Shown piece after piece: positions 17,556 through 27,147 of a stretch of DNA of 64,000 nt. This DNA comes from Pseudarthrobacter sp. NBSH8 (GTDB lineage: Bacteria > Actinomycetota > Actinomycetes > Actinomycetales > Micrococcaceae): contig NZ_CP043178.1 in NCBI RefSeq assembly GCF_014217545.1, forward strand, positions 2,294,001 through 2,358,000, written 5' to 3'. A model generated the notes under the pieces. The model did not search any database. It saw only the letters and a program-made list of their open reading frames with translations, and was not told the DNA's origin. Position 1 is the first letter of the stretch, and every line of letters begins with the position of its first letter. The translations under genes and the position numbers were made by a program.

Positions 17556-19502
17556 TCAAACGTCGTAGCCGGCCTCTCGTAGATCCTCGCAGAGCACGTT
17601 CACCATTGCACGGTCGTGCTGGCGAATTGCCGTCTTGTCCCATATCGTTCCGCTCTTGACCAGCTCTGCGATCAGTTGAAGCTTTGTGCTCTGTCGGACG
17701 ATCTCTGTCTTGTTCGCCTTATACGGGGGCAGATTGTTACTGAACTTGGAATTCGTGCTGACACTAACAAGCGCGAGATTTCCAAACATGTGGAGCTCCT
17801 CGTCATCAGGCGTCACTAAGTCCCAACCGTCATCATCTCGGTTGGCGTCCTGAGGAAAGAAGTGCTCGACCGAGTTACGGTACACGAATGTGAAGTTGGG
17901 ATCGGCCGGTAAGGCGGGGGCGGCACCCTTCGCTGCGAGAAGATAGTCAAGGTAGGTGAAAACGATTCGCTCGATGTCGAACCCACTCGGTTGGGCTCCC
18001 ACAAAGAATGCCTGCTGCACCTTCTGGCGTGCGTGCGTCCGCAGAACGCGGAGAATCGCATGAGCGGCCTCCTGCTGTGGCAGGCCAATAAGCGGTTCGC
18101 GCAGGACTTTCGTGATCCAGTGCATCGTCCGCGGCGAGGTGTAGGTGACTCGCAACATTGACTGGAGCAGGAGCACCTCACGTGTTGCGTCATCAACGGT
18201 GGTGTCCTCCCGCTCCCCCTTGCCGGGTGAGAAGGCGTTGGGGAAGCGCGCGCTGGTCTTCTTAGTCCGTTTGCCTGGTTGAGGCTCTGACTCGCCGCGG
18301 GTCAAGCGCTTGAGAGACCATGCGCCATCGTCAGCGTTGGTTCCCGTGAACTCACGCTTGAGGACGTAATTGTCTAGCACGAACTTGCATTGCAGAAGAA
18401 CCTCAACGAAGTGCTTAGCCCGGTCCGACCGTTGCGTCTCGGAGAGCGGTTTGAAATCGCTTTCGAAGAGTTTAATCAGCTTGCTGTCGTCGAGGTGGCC
18501 GTCGACGTCGTCCTCGCCGCCCGTTCCCCGCAGAATCTTCAGAGCGTGAAGGAGCAAGGTCGAAAACCTGATCGGTGATTCAAAGCGGCGTCGTTCGAAG
18601 TCATCCTCAGCCGGCTCCTCAGGGGTCATGGCGTAAAGCCGGAGCGCCTCCCGCAGGCTAACACCCGTGCTCCGGCTCACACCACTCCGGGCGTGGACCT
18701 GAGGCCTTTTGGGGCGCAAGTCGTCGAAGCTGGAAACCTCAAGACGGTCCCATGTCGAGCTGAAAATGTCGCTACGTAAGGCCGTCTCGCCTGGAGTCAA
18801 TGCCATCTGGATATATGAGTCCATCTCGGCGCATGCGTCCCAGACCCACGCGAGGCAGGCTCTGTCGTCTTCGACTTTTCCCGCCTCACTGCGTAGGTAA
18901 CTCATGAGTCGCGCCTTAACGATGTCTACCTGCTCCAGTTGCTGGCCACGGGTGTTCATGATCTCGAAGTACTTGTTCAAATCGGTTCGTACAGGAAGGA
19001 TCGCTCGCACAAGCTGCACGTTATCCTCTAGGAACTTCCGAAACTTGTCCCGATCTTCGGACGTCTTGAACTTCCCCATGCGCGACGCGATCACCTTGAA
19101 GCCCACGTGGATGCCCACACCCTCGTCATCGTCCGAGGTTGTGAGGCGCGTGAGCGCGAGAGTTGCGTTCCTCCGTGATTGATACGTGAGCCGCGCCCTT
19201 GGCTCGACCTGGAGATACTTCAAGAGCATGAACAAGGTTGTCAATCGTTGTTGACCATCAACGACCTCGAAGGTCACAACACTCGTCCCGGCCTCAGCAG
19301 GCTTCTGAGCCACGATCAGGTTGCCCAGAAAGTAATCGTCGGCACCCCCCTGCGCTGCCGCCCACACATCGTCGATGAGTTGCTCGATCTGCTCAACGCC
19401 CCAGGCGTAGTTGCGTTGATAGATGGGGATCTCGAAATGCGTATCTACCTTGCCAAAGAGCTTGCCAACCGTGAACAGATTTGCATCTAGCGTTGTGATC
19501 AT
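17556..19502 (-). CDS. DUF262 - HNH (DUF1524) protein, GmrSD-like
   Basis: 648 residues. The N-terminal DUF262 domain has FEIPIYQRNYAWG near residue 23 and VVDGQQRLTTLFML near residue 80; the DGQQR motif is the nucleotide-using site of this ParB-related fold. The C-terminal DUF1524 part has SVEHFFPQ near residue 560 and MFGNLALVSVSTNSKFSN near residue 590, an HNH nuclease pattern. Proteins of this layout include the GmrSD type IV restriction enzymes that cut modified phage DNA. Its ATG overlaps the stop of the upstream DUF262 gene (TAATG). Intact. The exact target is unknown. Confidence 0.88.
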   Translation of the reverse strand: MITTLDANLFTVGKLFGKVDTHFEIPIYQRNYAWGVEQIEQLIDDVWAAAQGGADDYFLGNLIVAQKPAEAGTSVVTFEVVDGQQRLTTLFMLLKYLQVEPRARLTYQSRRNATLALTRLTTSDDDEGVGIHVGFKVIASRMGKFKTSEDRDKFRKFLEDNVQLVRAILPVRTDLNKYFEIMNTRGQQLEQVDIVKARLMSYLRSEAGKVEDDRACLAWVWDACAEMDSYIQMALTPGETALRSDIFSSTWDRLEVSSFDDLRPKRPQVHARSGVSRSTGVSLREALRLYAMTPEEPAEDDFERRRFESPIRFSTLLLHALKILRGTGGEDDVDGHLDDSKLIKLFESDFKPLSETQRSDRAKHFVEVLLQCKFVLDNYVLKREFTGTNADDGAWSLKRLTRGESEPQPGKRTKKTSARFPNAFSPGKGEREDTTVDDATREVLLLQSMLRVTYTSPRTMHWITKVLREPLIGLPQQEAAHAILRVLRTHARQKVQQAFFVGAQPSGFDIERIVFTYLDYLLAAKGAAPALPADPNFTFVYRNSVEHFFPQDANRDDDGWDLVTPDDEELHMFGNLALVSVSTNSKFSNNLPPYKANKTEIVRQSTKLQLIAELVKSGTIWDKTAIRQHDRAMVNVLCEDLREAGYDV

Positions 19503-20893
19503 TAACCGGCCAATCTGTCCAATAGGCGGAGTAGATCCTGCTCGTGCTTCAGGTTGTCATCTCGCCCTCGGACCTCGACGCGTAGCCGCCGGAGTTCCGT
19601 GGCGGTCTCCGCGCTTCGAAGAAGAACAAAAGCGGATTCGTTGTCGTCCAACGAACTTGCGTACTTGTTCACGGTTACTAGCTGAAGCCGCTGATACCGT
19701 GTCCGGAGGTGGTAGGCCCACGTGAACAACCGGCGCCTAGACTCGCGAATCTCGACGTCGCCGAACCGGTTCGTGTAGTAGAGCAGCGATGCCAAGTAAA
19801 GCTCGGAAACGTACCGGTACCTTGCCCGCGACGGGAGCTCACGGAAGTCATCGTCCGTGGAGGCGAAGTTGCCCCAAGACTTCTCCTGGCCTTCGTCCCC
19901 GTACTGTTCGTCGAAGCCCTCATTGCGGAGTCTCTGTAGTTCCCCCAACATGAACGTAGCCATTTCGAAGAAGGGCCTGCCTGCAACCACGGGAGCGTCA
20001 ATTTGAAAGCGGGTTCGGTTGGCCATTCGGTCCGTTTCATCGGAGTGCTCAGCCCAGGCCGCGAGCATGGGAACGGCTGTTTGAGCGGCGAGGTGGTAGC
20101 GCGCGGCGGGAGTGCTTGCCGATTTGGGCGTCAATCCCTTAAAGGAGCCGATGTGTCGCACGGCAAACCTCGGTGCGGAAAGTCCGCGCGTCCACCGCTT
20201 GATACGCCAGAGGTACGTCGAGAACAGCCGGTCAAGCTCTGCATCCGGGACGTTCTGCCAGACCTCGACGAGGGCTTCTCGCATAGCGTCAGACTCGCCG
20301 CTCATCTCGCGCAGGTGGTATGCCTTCAGCAGATCGTGTGGAAGCAGGGGCTTGCCCCGATAGTTCTGCGAGTCGAAGACCCGGAAAGCTTCGTCGGGGT
20401 CGTCCGTTTCCACACGAATGATTTCGCAGTTGTTACGGATGAAGTCAGCGAATGCCTGACTCGGCTCCTCCATGTGTTGCACCCGACGGGCCAGCTCCGT
20501 ACGGACCCGAACTACGGGAGCGTCCTGGTCCTCGTGCTCTACCGGCAGGACATCGGCGGGGAACTCGCTCCCTCCGTCGAGTAGATCTAAGAGCATCGTG
20601 AGCGTCAAGAGACGCTGCTGTCCGTCGACGACATGGGTTTGGACTTCCTCAATGTCCCTGTGGAGGATGACGGCGCCGAGCACATACGAAGGCTCATGAG
20701 CCTGCTCCGCATCTGGCAATGCGTTCGGCGCAACGTTCTCTGGCCGAAATGCATTTCGGATGTCGTCGAAGAGTTGAAGCGCGGTGGCAGGCTCCCAACT
20801 GTAGGACCGCTGATAAGGCGGGATCGTCAGCCCTTCGTCCAATAGTTCGCCAACAGTGACGACTCTGACGCCCTTCTCACAATCAATAGCCAC
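19502..20893 (-). CDS. DUF262 protein, GmrS-like
   Basis: 463 residues. DUF262 motifs are IPPYQRSYSWE near residue 25 and HVVDGQQRLLTLTML near residue 89. No clear HNH motif is seen at the C-terminus (ELRRLRVEVRGRDDNLKHEQ), so this looks like a GmrS-type partner without nuclease. It is first in a two-gene operon with the DUF262-HNH gene, joined by a TAATG overlap. Two DUF262 proteins of different length side by side suggest a two-part restriction complex; this is inference. There is an AT-rich 5' region but no clear promoter. Confidence 0.85.
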   Translation of the reverse strand: MAIDCEKGVRVVTVGELLDEGLTIPPYQRSYSWEPATALQLFDDIRNAFRPENVAPNALPDAEQAHEPSYVLGAVILHRDIEEVQTHVVDGQQRLLTLTMLLDLLDGGSEFPADVLPVEHEDQDAPVVRVRTELARRVQHMEEPSQAFADFIRNNCEIIRVETDDPDEAFRVFDSQNYRGKPLLPHDLLKAYHLREMSGESDAMREALVEVWQNVPDAELDRLFSTYLWRIKRWTRGLSAPRFAVRHIGSFKGLTPKSASTPAARYHLAAQTAVPMLAAWAEHSDETDRMANRTRFQIDAPVVAGRPFFEMATFMLGELQRLRNEGFDEQYGDEGQEKSWGNFASTDDDFRELPSRARYRYVSELYLASLLYYTNRFGDVEIRESRRRLFTWAYHLRTRYQRLQLVTVNKYASSLDDNESAFVLLRSAETATELRRLRVEVRGRDDNLKHEQDLLRLLDRLAG

Positions 20894-21295
20894 ACGAACA
20901 CCCCTTCTACTGATTGGGCAACCAACCAGCAGCCCGTCATCAAGACTCTAAGAGACTAGCTGCCCTACACAGTGCTTCGTGTCGATCTACCGCGAGTGTC
21001 CCATAGGAAACCCAACGGATACGTTGACATGGTTGGAAACAATAGGATCTGAGGAGATCGCATGCCAGCTACCCGACAGTCTGGCCTTGGGTTGATAGCT
21101 GCTGCCTGCCAAACCGGACTGCCGACTTCCCATGTAGCTTCCACTAAGTCAGCGGGTCGTTCTTGCGGCCGCGGTGGCCGTACAGATGCTTTTGGATGTG
21201 GCGACGGCACTAGCCGTGGGCGTGGCCGGCGAGGCGGACCAAGTACAAGGGATCCATGTCCGCAACCGCTTGCCGAGCTAAGTCAAAAGGTGAAA
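20894..21295. other. intergenic gap with a possible transposase remnant
   Basis: No intact gene. On the minus strand around 21140-21180 the frame LYGHRGRKNDPLT resembles a motif of ISL3-type transposases. The frame SPFDLARQAVADMDPLYLVR (about 21290-21215) is also coding-like. Both are too short to be sure. A transposon end could lie here, but no convincing terminal repeat was found. Confidence 0.3.
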
Positions 21296-23410
21296 TTACC
21301 TCGACGACAAGTAAGTAGGTGCTTGAGGGCGAGCTTGGCCGCAATATAGTTCGCCAGGAACGACTAATTTCGCCTTGCGCTTGTCCCAACCCTGACGTCC
21401 TCGAGCGAACTTTTGCTTCGACTGGGCTACCCGATCCTCCGGTGGGCAGTCGGTGCACCCGCCGGCGCGGCGGCGATTCGCGACAGTTGCACGTTGAGTG
21501 TGCCCAAACCGGCAGGTCCAGTTCCATACGTGGTTGGTCGGGACTGTCTGGGACGGTGGCATGCCGTTTCGGGGTCCGTCCCAGTCAAGGACCAGTGCAG
21601 GTTCCTTCGTTGCCAGGTCGTTTACGCCCGTCAAAAGTAATCGACCTGTGTCCACGGGACATGTTGCCTTTTCCTGTCTACACCGATAGTCGACGTTCGC
21701 AGGAAATTCATGTCCGTCAGGACAGATCCACCACACTTCGATTTCGCTGCCAGGCTTCACCATGGTTGGCGAAAGGTTTCCGTTCTTAGTTGGGTGCCAC
21801 CATGCTGCGATCTCCGGGCGGGCGGTAGCTAGGTCGTTGACTCCAAGGATCAGGATGCGGCCGTTGCAAGTCTGGCAGCGGCCACCGGATTCGATGAGTT
21901 TGGCAGGGGTCCGGACGAAGGGGTGGCCCATGACACAGCGAAAATGGACTCTAGTTTTCGAGTTTCCGGCTGACACATCCGTCGGCTTCAGGTCTGGGTT
22001 GGCATCATGGTCCCACAATGCGGCGAGTTCGGGGTGACTGGTTTCCAGGTCGTTGAAGCCTGGCAGGACAGCTTTGGCGGCGCAGGCTGGGCAGCCTGTG
22101 CCGCGCTGGGTTCTGTTGATGATGTACGCCTCATAATGGTGACCCCTCTCGTCTATCCAGCCGACCTTGCGATTTGATCCTGGAGAAACCATGAATGGGG
22201 TCAATACACCGTTGGCGCTTTGATCCCATTCAGGGACGAACTTGGGCATAAGATCTCCCAGTGAATTAAGTCCGGCAATAACGCGTTGTCCGGAGCAGAC
22301 GGCGCAGTGGAAGTCTTCAGTCCCGGCCCTGCGTGCATGTCCCTTTGCGGTCCGCTGAATGTGTCCGTTGTCGCAAATCAGAAGAAATTCCTTGTGCGGC
22401 GATGACGGCTGGCGGATCATGTAACGGTCCTCCCACCACTTTTCACTATCCTGTCCCACGGTTCGAAGGCAGTCCATCGACCGGTCGAATGGTTCCAGCG
22501 GGTATCCGGGCTCCGACGGATTCACAGCGGGCGCCGGGATGATGAACGGCTCGAACCTGTCCACCGGAGCCTCACCCAAAAGTGTGGTTCGAACCCAAAC
22601 GGCCGAGGGCCTCAGGAGTAGCCACACTTCGTCACATAGTTCCGGGGTGCAGCCGGTAACTCTGGTTTCCAGGATTGCGGACATCTTGGAGTAACGAATG
22701 GCGAACGTTACCGTTTCGTCCAAGGTCGCGGTCTGAATGTCGGGATCCGTAACGGCGTCCAGCACGTCCGCGATCGCGGGAAGGTCACTTGGATGGGGGA
22801 CGCCGAGATGTTCGTTGCTGCGGGCAGAATCGATCCGGCAAACCACCTCGTCGAGCAGTGTCTTGGAGGCTCGTCCTGTGGATAGGAGAGCGTGGATCCT
22901 CAAGTCCGCATCTACTACGTCGCTGCCGATGCGTTCCAGTGCGTGGGTTCCAGCTGGGTGGGGAGCAAATTTTGACGGCCGCTTGGGTGAGGGGCACGGC
23001 GCGACCCACCGGCGATGAATGTGGCAGGTATACCTTCCTCCGCTCCATAGGTACTCAATCCCGGGCTCGCCGAAACACTCTTGGCACAGATGCGAGGAGA
23101 GCGCCAAATTTCCCGCCGGCGAGGTCAGCGTCCCTCTCGGCAGTCTGCAGAGCGCCTCACAGATATCGACCATGCGTTCTGAGGTCTGGCCCACGGTCGC
23201 ACGCCTGCCACTGACTCGGGTGGCATCGCAGTAAGCAAGGTGGCTGATGACTCGTTTGGTGGCCTGTAGTTTGCGTTCCAGGCGGCTGGCGAAACTGTAA
23301 ACGGTCTCCCCCGGCCATCCCTTGATGCGCAGTGGAACAGGCAGGGGAACTGTCCGTGACCAACCCGCGTCAGACTGAAGTGCGGAAGACTTTCGCACGC
23401 TTAGCTGCAC
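21296..23410 (-). CDS. tniQ: TniQ/TnsD-like target selector with five zinc-ribbon repeats
   Basis: 704 residues from GTG 23410, which overlaps the tnsC end by 41 bp; later starts are possible. The N-terminus has the TniQ pattern VPLPLRIKGWPGETVYSFASR (here with one extra Val-Pro) and a Cys/His finger: SSHLCQECFGEPG followed by YTCHIHRRWV. From about residue 335 to 665 there are five tandem units of the probable zinc-ribbon type (DUF4379-like). Each has a C..GH...C..C core and a linker such as GVNDLATxxPE. Units 2 and 4 have lost one Cys. TniQ/TnsD proteins direct Tn7-like insertion; the ribbon array is probably the target DNA reader. Confidence 0.82.
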   Translation of the reverse strand: MQLSVRKSSALQSDAGWSRTVPLPVPLRIKGWPGETVYSFASRLERKLQATKRVISHLAYCDATRVSGRRATVGQTSERMVDICEALCRLPRGTLTSPAGNLALSSHLCQECFGEPGIEYLWSGGRYTCHIHRRWVAPCPSPKRPSKFAPHPAGTHALERIGSDVVDADLRIHALLSTGRASKTLLDEVVCRIDSARSNEHLGVPHPSDLPAIADVLDAVTDPDIQTATLDETVTFAIRYSKMSAILETRVTGCTPELCDEVWLLLRPSAVWVRTTLLGEAPVDRFEPFIIPAPAVNPSEPGYPLEPFDRSMDCLRTVGQDSEKWWEDRYMIRQPSSPHKEFLLICDNGHIQRTAKGHARRAGTEDFHCAVCSGQRVIAGLNSLGDLMPKFVPEWDQSANGVLTPFMVSPGSNRKVGWIDERGHHYEAYIINRTQRGTGCPACAAKAVLPGFNDLETSHPELAALWDHDANPDLKPTDVSAGNSKTRVHFRCVMGHPFVRTPAKLIESGGRCQTCNGRILILGVNDLATARPEIAAWWHPTKNGNLSPTMVKPGSEIEVWWICPDGHEFPANVDYRCRQEKATCPVDTGRLLLTGVNDLATKEPALVLDWDGPRNGMPPSQTVPTNHVWNWTCRFGHTQRATVANRRRAGGCTDCPPEDRVAQSKQKFARGRQGWDKRKAKLVVPGELYCGQARPQAPTYLSSR

Positions 23411-24476
23411 CCCTTAACGGCGCTGACGGATAGACGCGTGTGTCACCGAGCTCGGCCGAGTAGTCCCGTATCGAGCTTTCTAAACAAGCCCTGGTGAGGC
23501 ACTCGTTCCTAGGTTCATCCTGGAGGATTAGGGAGGCGGCGGCGTCGAATAGCACGGCTTTGAGCGTCCCGATAGATCCGCCGGTGTAATCGTGGAGCCA
23601 CTCGGCCTCGGCCCGCAGGGTCTCCGGGTTCGTTGCATAAAGCGGCAGCGCCTTGGCGAATGCGCCAACGACCTTTACCCACTCATCCGCTTTCTGGGCC
23701 GTCATCTTCCCAGTGAAATCGCTGACGTTGACGTTGAAAACCCGCCTTTTCAGCTGCAAACCGGCGTCTCCGAGCAGGAGTCCTGACTCCCCCAGGTTCA
23801 CCCCCGAGTACACGATGGTTCCCTCAAAGTAGTTCGTAAGGTCCTTCAAGTTATTGACTGCTGGTCGGGACGTGGACTCGGCTCCCCTGAGCATCTGAAC
23901 TTCGTCCAAAACGATCAGTTTCGTGCCAACTGCCGGCAGGACATGCTGCAACATGGCGGCCAAATCCGTTTCGGTGTCGCTAGTTTTGAACGGCACTGCA
24001 AGGAACCTCGCGATCCGTTGAAGTGTGCCCTTGATGGTACGGGTCGCCGGGATGGAGACGTAGATGACCGGCACAGTCCCTTCCGCTATTGCGCCCGGGT
24101 TCTCCTTTTCGTAGCTGGCCAAATAGTACTGCATCAAAGCCACACAGGCAGTGGACTTGCCGGACGATGCAGGCGCCGAGAGTATGACGCCACGCCGCCC
24201 CACCAGCGAACCGTCATTCATTAAAGAGGCCTTCGTGAACAGACGGATGAGGCCGCTGATGGTGTCGGTCTTGACGATCATTCCGCCGGCCATGAACTTG
24301 ACACGCGCCTCGTTGAATCGCGCCCGCCGGTCGAGGTCCATTGCCTCGTAAGCGAGCAAGTCCGCTGGGGTGAAGTGCTCACGACCAGGACCCAACACAC
24401 GGCTCAGGGAGATCCAGTTCATCAAGGAACTGTCATTCTCGGGCTTGCGGAGCTGTTGGAACAGGTCCTCGGTCAT
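23370..24476 (-). CDS. tnsC: TnsC/TniB-like AAA+ transposition ATPase
   Basis: 368 residues. Walker A lies in LSAPASSGKSTACVAL near residue 101 and Walker B in TKLIVLDEVQML near residue 190. Sensor-like residues follow in TIVYSGVNLG. The size and layout fit the AAA+ regulators of Tn7/Tn5053-like elements, which pass the target signal from TniQ to the DDE transposase. It starts 15 bp after the tnsB stop and its end overlaps tniQ. Intact. Confidence 0.88.
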   Translation of the reverse strand: MTEDLFQQLRKPENDSSLMNWISLSRVLGPGREHFTPADLLAYEAMDLDRRARFNEARVKFMAGGMIVKTDTISGLIRLFTKASLMNDGSLVGRRGVILSAPASSGKSTACVALMQYYLASYEKENPGAIAEGTVPVIYVSIPATRTIKGTLQRIARFLAVPFKTSDTETDLAAMLQHVLPAVGTKLIVLDEVQMLRGAESTSRPAVNNLKDLTNYFEGTIVYSGVNLGESGLLLGDAGLQLKRRVFNVNVSDFTGKMTAQKADEWVKVVGAFAKALPLYATNPETLRAEAEWLHDYTGGSIGTLKAVLFDAAASLILQDEPRNECLTRACLESSIRDYSAELGDTRVYPSAPLRGAAKRAKVFRTSV

Positions 24477-24491
24477 GATGACCTGGCTGCG

Positions 24492-26552
24492 TCAGTCATT
24501 GTCATCCTCGTAGGATTCCGGATCGAATATCTCATAGGCGCCCGTATGCCCAGCATCCGCCCAAACCTCGGACGGGCCCCTCGGCTCCTCTACAATCCTT
24601 GGCCGTGCGTGGGCAACTCCCTGTTGGGCGTCAAGCCTCTCTTTGGCTTCCCGCTCCTGAGCCTCGCGGAATTCCTTTTCCGCCGCGGCAGAGACGCTCT
24701 TCACGAAGAGCCTGGAGGCTTCGCCGCGCTCCTTCTCCGGGATTTGGAACCCGTACTGTCTGGCGGCCTCCGCCATCTCACGAATAGCCCGAGAGAAAGG
24801 CGAATCGAAGGCATCGGAGTTTACCCATGGACATTCGATATATGATCCTGCGTCCGGGAATCTATCCAGGGTCGGAATGCGCACCCACACAACAGCCGGG
24901 TTATTCGGGTCGTAGCGGACCCGCCACAGGTCACCGGTCAGCTTGTCGCCGGATGGCTGGCCCCGGTACGGGCCCAGCATCCGGCTGTCATACCACCTGT
25001 TGCCGATCGTGATTCCCATTGGGCCGATCACCCGGTCGACCACGGAAAGCAGACTCACGTAAGTGTCCGGGTGGATGGGGACAAAGAGGCAACCGGTCCG
25101 ATAAGTGAGCGCCTCGTACATGGTGTTGGGGCTGTAAAGGATCGCCGGATGTTCCGGGTTTCTCAAGGCCCGGGTCTCTAGATTCTGCCACACGTGTCTG
25201 AGCCACAGATCCAGCACCCAAGCGACTGTGAAGATGCTTAGCAGGCCTGCCTGCTGTTCGATTTTGCGGCCTCGGGTGTCAGGGGATCCACCGGTGAAAC
25301 CGGGGAGGTTTCGAGCAAATAGGTCCTTGATGGTCCGGTTGAGCCGTTCCACGATGGCCTTGTCTGATCCGGTGCCCGGAGCGGCGTTGGTGACGTCGAT
25401 GCAGAACCCCCGGCATGCGAGAAGGAATGCATCTGACTGGTAATCCAGTCCGTTGTCCATGATGAGGCGCCGGGGCACGATGATGGGCCTGCCCGTGTCC
25501 TTGCCCTCGAGTTCCTGGTCGACGAGCGCTTCAGCCCAGGGCAGGGTCCGGACTTCATTTAGGTTATACGGCAGTTTAGGGCCCGGCCTTGTCTCCGGGA
25601 TCGACAGTGACTTCGCCAGTAAATATGCCAGGTCGACGCCCTTAACTCTCTTCGTCAGCATGGCTGCCGTCACGGTATGCGTCGCTTTATCGATGAACGT
25701 GGTCAGGTTAGGACGGAATAGTTCGCCTTTATCACCGCGAACGAGCAAGTCCAGCACTGTGGAGTCGATTTGGATTTCTTCGCCGGGGGCGAATGCTGGG
25801 CGTCCGGCCATCTGGCGTTTCGGTGCGCTTTCGTGGCTGCGGCGGTTTTTCGCGCTGCCGGTGGTGTCGCGGTGCTCGGTAAGGACATGGAACTTCCGGC
25901 GAAGAGTCCTGTTGGATGGCAGAACTGACAGTTCGCGCGGGTACGTCTGGATCCAGTCGACCCGGACCTCGGTGATCAGCTGCTCGGTCGTGGGCGTGGA
26001 CTCATTCCTGGCCCTATCGATGCGGCGGATCATCATCTTGTACAGCCGCGGGTCAATGTTAGCGAACGGGTCCACGACGCGGTGGGAGCGTCCATCCACC
26101 AGTCCGGTCGAGTCCCGCCTTTTCAGCTTGCAAACGAGCTTCTTAAGGTTGGACCGGGAGGTGCCAGGCATGTTCGAGCCAGCCAAATCAGAGGCCTTCC
26201 TGTCAAGTCGTTCCTTTTGATTAGTTGTATTCGGGTCGTACTCCGGCCGGTACGTCATCGCGCCGTGCGGCTTGCCATATGCCACCTCCTCGATGTGGTC
26301 CTTGAACGTCATCCTCCACTTCGAAAGCTCTACAGGTTTCGCGCCGGCGGCACGGACGGCATCGATGTTGTCCAACGGAATCTCGGACAGTCCGATCCTG
26401 CGCATGACAGCCGAGTATGTCATCGTCAACGTCTCACCGGTGAGCGTGTTGAACAGAGAGAGGTTAGAGCCTTGGCGCCCTTCAACCATGTAACCGATGC
26501 CGTCCATTATGACGAGCCTCGCCAAGTCCAACTCGAGCGGACTCCTATCCAT
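24492..26552 (-). CDS. tnsB: TnsB/TniA-like DDE (Mu-type) transposase
   Basis: 686 residues from ATG 26552, preceded by a good ribosome binding site (GAAGGGAGA); longer upstream readings lack coding character. The integrase core shows GEEIQIDSTVLDLLV (first D, near residue 270), RRLIMDNGLDYQ (second D) and SDKAIVERLNRTIKDL (E). After it comes a Mu-type C-terminal beta-barrel region and a charged helix (KEFREAQEREAKERLDAQQ). The N-terminus VIMDGIGYMVEGRQGSN is the same domain found twice as relics upstream. It forms an operon with tnsC and tniQ. Confidence 0.9.
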   Translation of the reverse strand: MDRSPLELDLARLVIMDGIGYMVEGRQGSNLSLFNTLTGETLTMTYSAVMRRIGLSEIPLDNIDAVRAAGAKPVELSKWRMTFKDHIEEVAYGKPHGAMTYRPEYDPNTTNQKERLDRKASDLAGSNMPGTSRSNLKKLVCKLKRRDSTGLVDGRSHRVVDPFANIDPRLYKMMIRRIDRARNESTPTTEQLITEVRVDWIQTYPRELSVLPSNRTLRRKFHVLTEHRDTTGSAKNRRSHESAPKRQMAGRPAFAPGEEIQIDSTVLDLLVRGDKGELFRPNLTTFIDKATHTVTAAMLTKRVKGVDLAYLLAKSLSIPETRPGPKLPYNLNEVRTLPWAEALVDQELEGKDTGRPIIVPRRLIMDNGLDYQSDAFLLACRGFCIDVTNAAPGTGSDKAIVERLNRTIKDLFARNLPGFTGGSPDTRGRKIEQQAGLLSIFTVAWVLDLWLRHVWQNLETRALRNPEHPAILYSPNTMYEALTYRTGCLFVPIHPDTYVSLLSVVDRVIGPMGITIGNRWYDSRMLGPYRGQPSGDKLTGDLWRVRYDPNNPAVVWVRIPTLDRFPDAGSYIECPWVNSDAFDSPFSRAIREMAEAARQYGFQIPEKERGEASRLFVKSVSAAAEKEFREAQEREAKERLDAQQGVAHARPRIVEEPRGPSEVWADAGHTGAYEIFDPESYEDDND

Positions 26553-26584
26553 TGCATTCTCCCTTCGCGGATCGTCTGTCAGAC

Positions 26585-26815
26585 CTACTTCGGCTTCTGA
26601 TGCTCGCCAGGCTTCGCGTCGGCAGTGCGGACGCCATCGACGATGTCCCTCGGAGGATCGAGCAGTCCGCTCCGGCGCATGACCTCCGCATAGGTGGTCA
26701 CGAGCGGCTTGCCGGTAACTGGGCTGCAAAGTACGAAATCGGAACCTGGGACCCCTTCGACCACGTACGCGATGCCGTCCATGATGACAGGCCGTGCAAT
26801 GTCCAGTCCGAGCGG
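26585..26815 (-). pseudogene. relic of a second tnsB copy (N-terminal domain)
   Basis: The translation PLGLDIARPVIMDGIAYVVE, then VTTYAEVMRRSGLLDPP and VDGVRTADAKPGEHQKPK, lines up closely with the N-terminus of the intact TnsB (SPLELDLARLVIMDGIGYMV, TMTYSAVMRRIGLSEIP, IDAVRAAGAKPVELSK). It stops after about 75 residues. It lies directly upstream of the intact gene, so it is the remnant of a tandem or replaced tnsB. Confidence 0.75.
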
Positions 26816-26913
26816 CCCCCCTCCGGGCAGGGCTCTCGCTCGGCTGACCGCCTTTTGTTTTCCGTGCCCGCCGGTCCCTATGGTTCATCATGGCCGTTCA
26901 ATGAAGAGCCCGT

Positions 26914-27140
26914 TCAAGTCCCTGGATCTTGCCGAGGGGCGTGGTTCAACAGTGCATGGGCCAACAAGGACGCGGTGTATACACCCTTTGCACCCTTCGT
27001 GGCCTTGTCCTCCATGATGAAACGGGCAGCCTGGTCAATGACAAAGGCCACTTCAGGACGGTAAAGCGCCCCCTTACAGCCGCACACAAACGCGTCCAAC
27101 CCCTATGGTGTAGATCTCCACGATTGGCTGCTTGTTCAAC
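26914..27140 (-). pseudogene. relic of tnsB (start and DDE-core fragment)
   Basis: An ATG at about 27130, 18 bases after the tnsA stop, begins a few codons and then joins, out of frame, a fragment reading LDAFVCGCKGALYRPEVAFV and IDQAARFIMEDKATKGAKGV, then YTASLLAHALLNHAPRQDPG. This matches the intact TnsB core (LDLLVRGDKGELFRPNLTTF, IDKATHTV, LAYLLAKSLSIPETRPGP). The order on the strand (core piece before N-terminal piece) means the two relics come from separate copies or from a rearrangement. Confidence 0.65.
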
Positions 27141-27147
27141 ATTCTCC

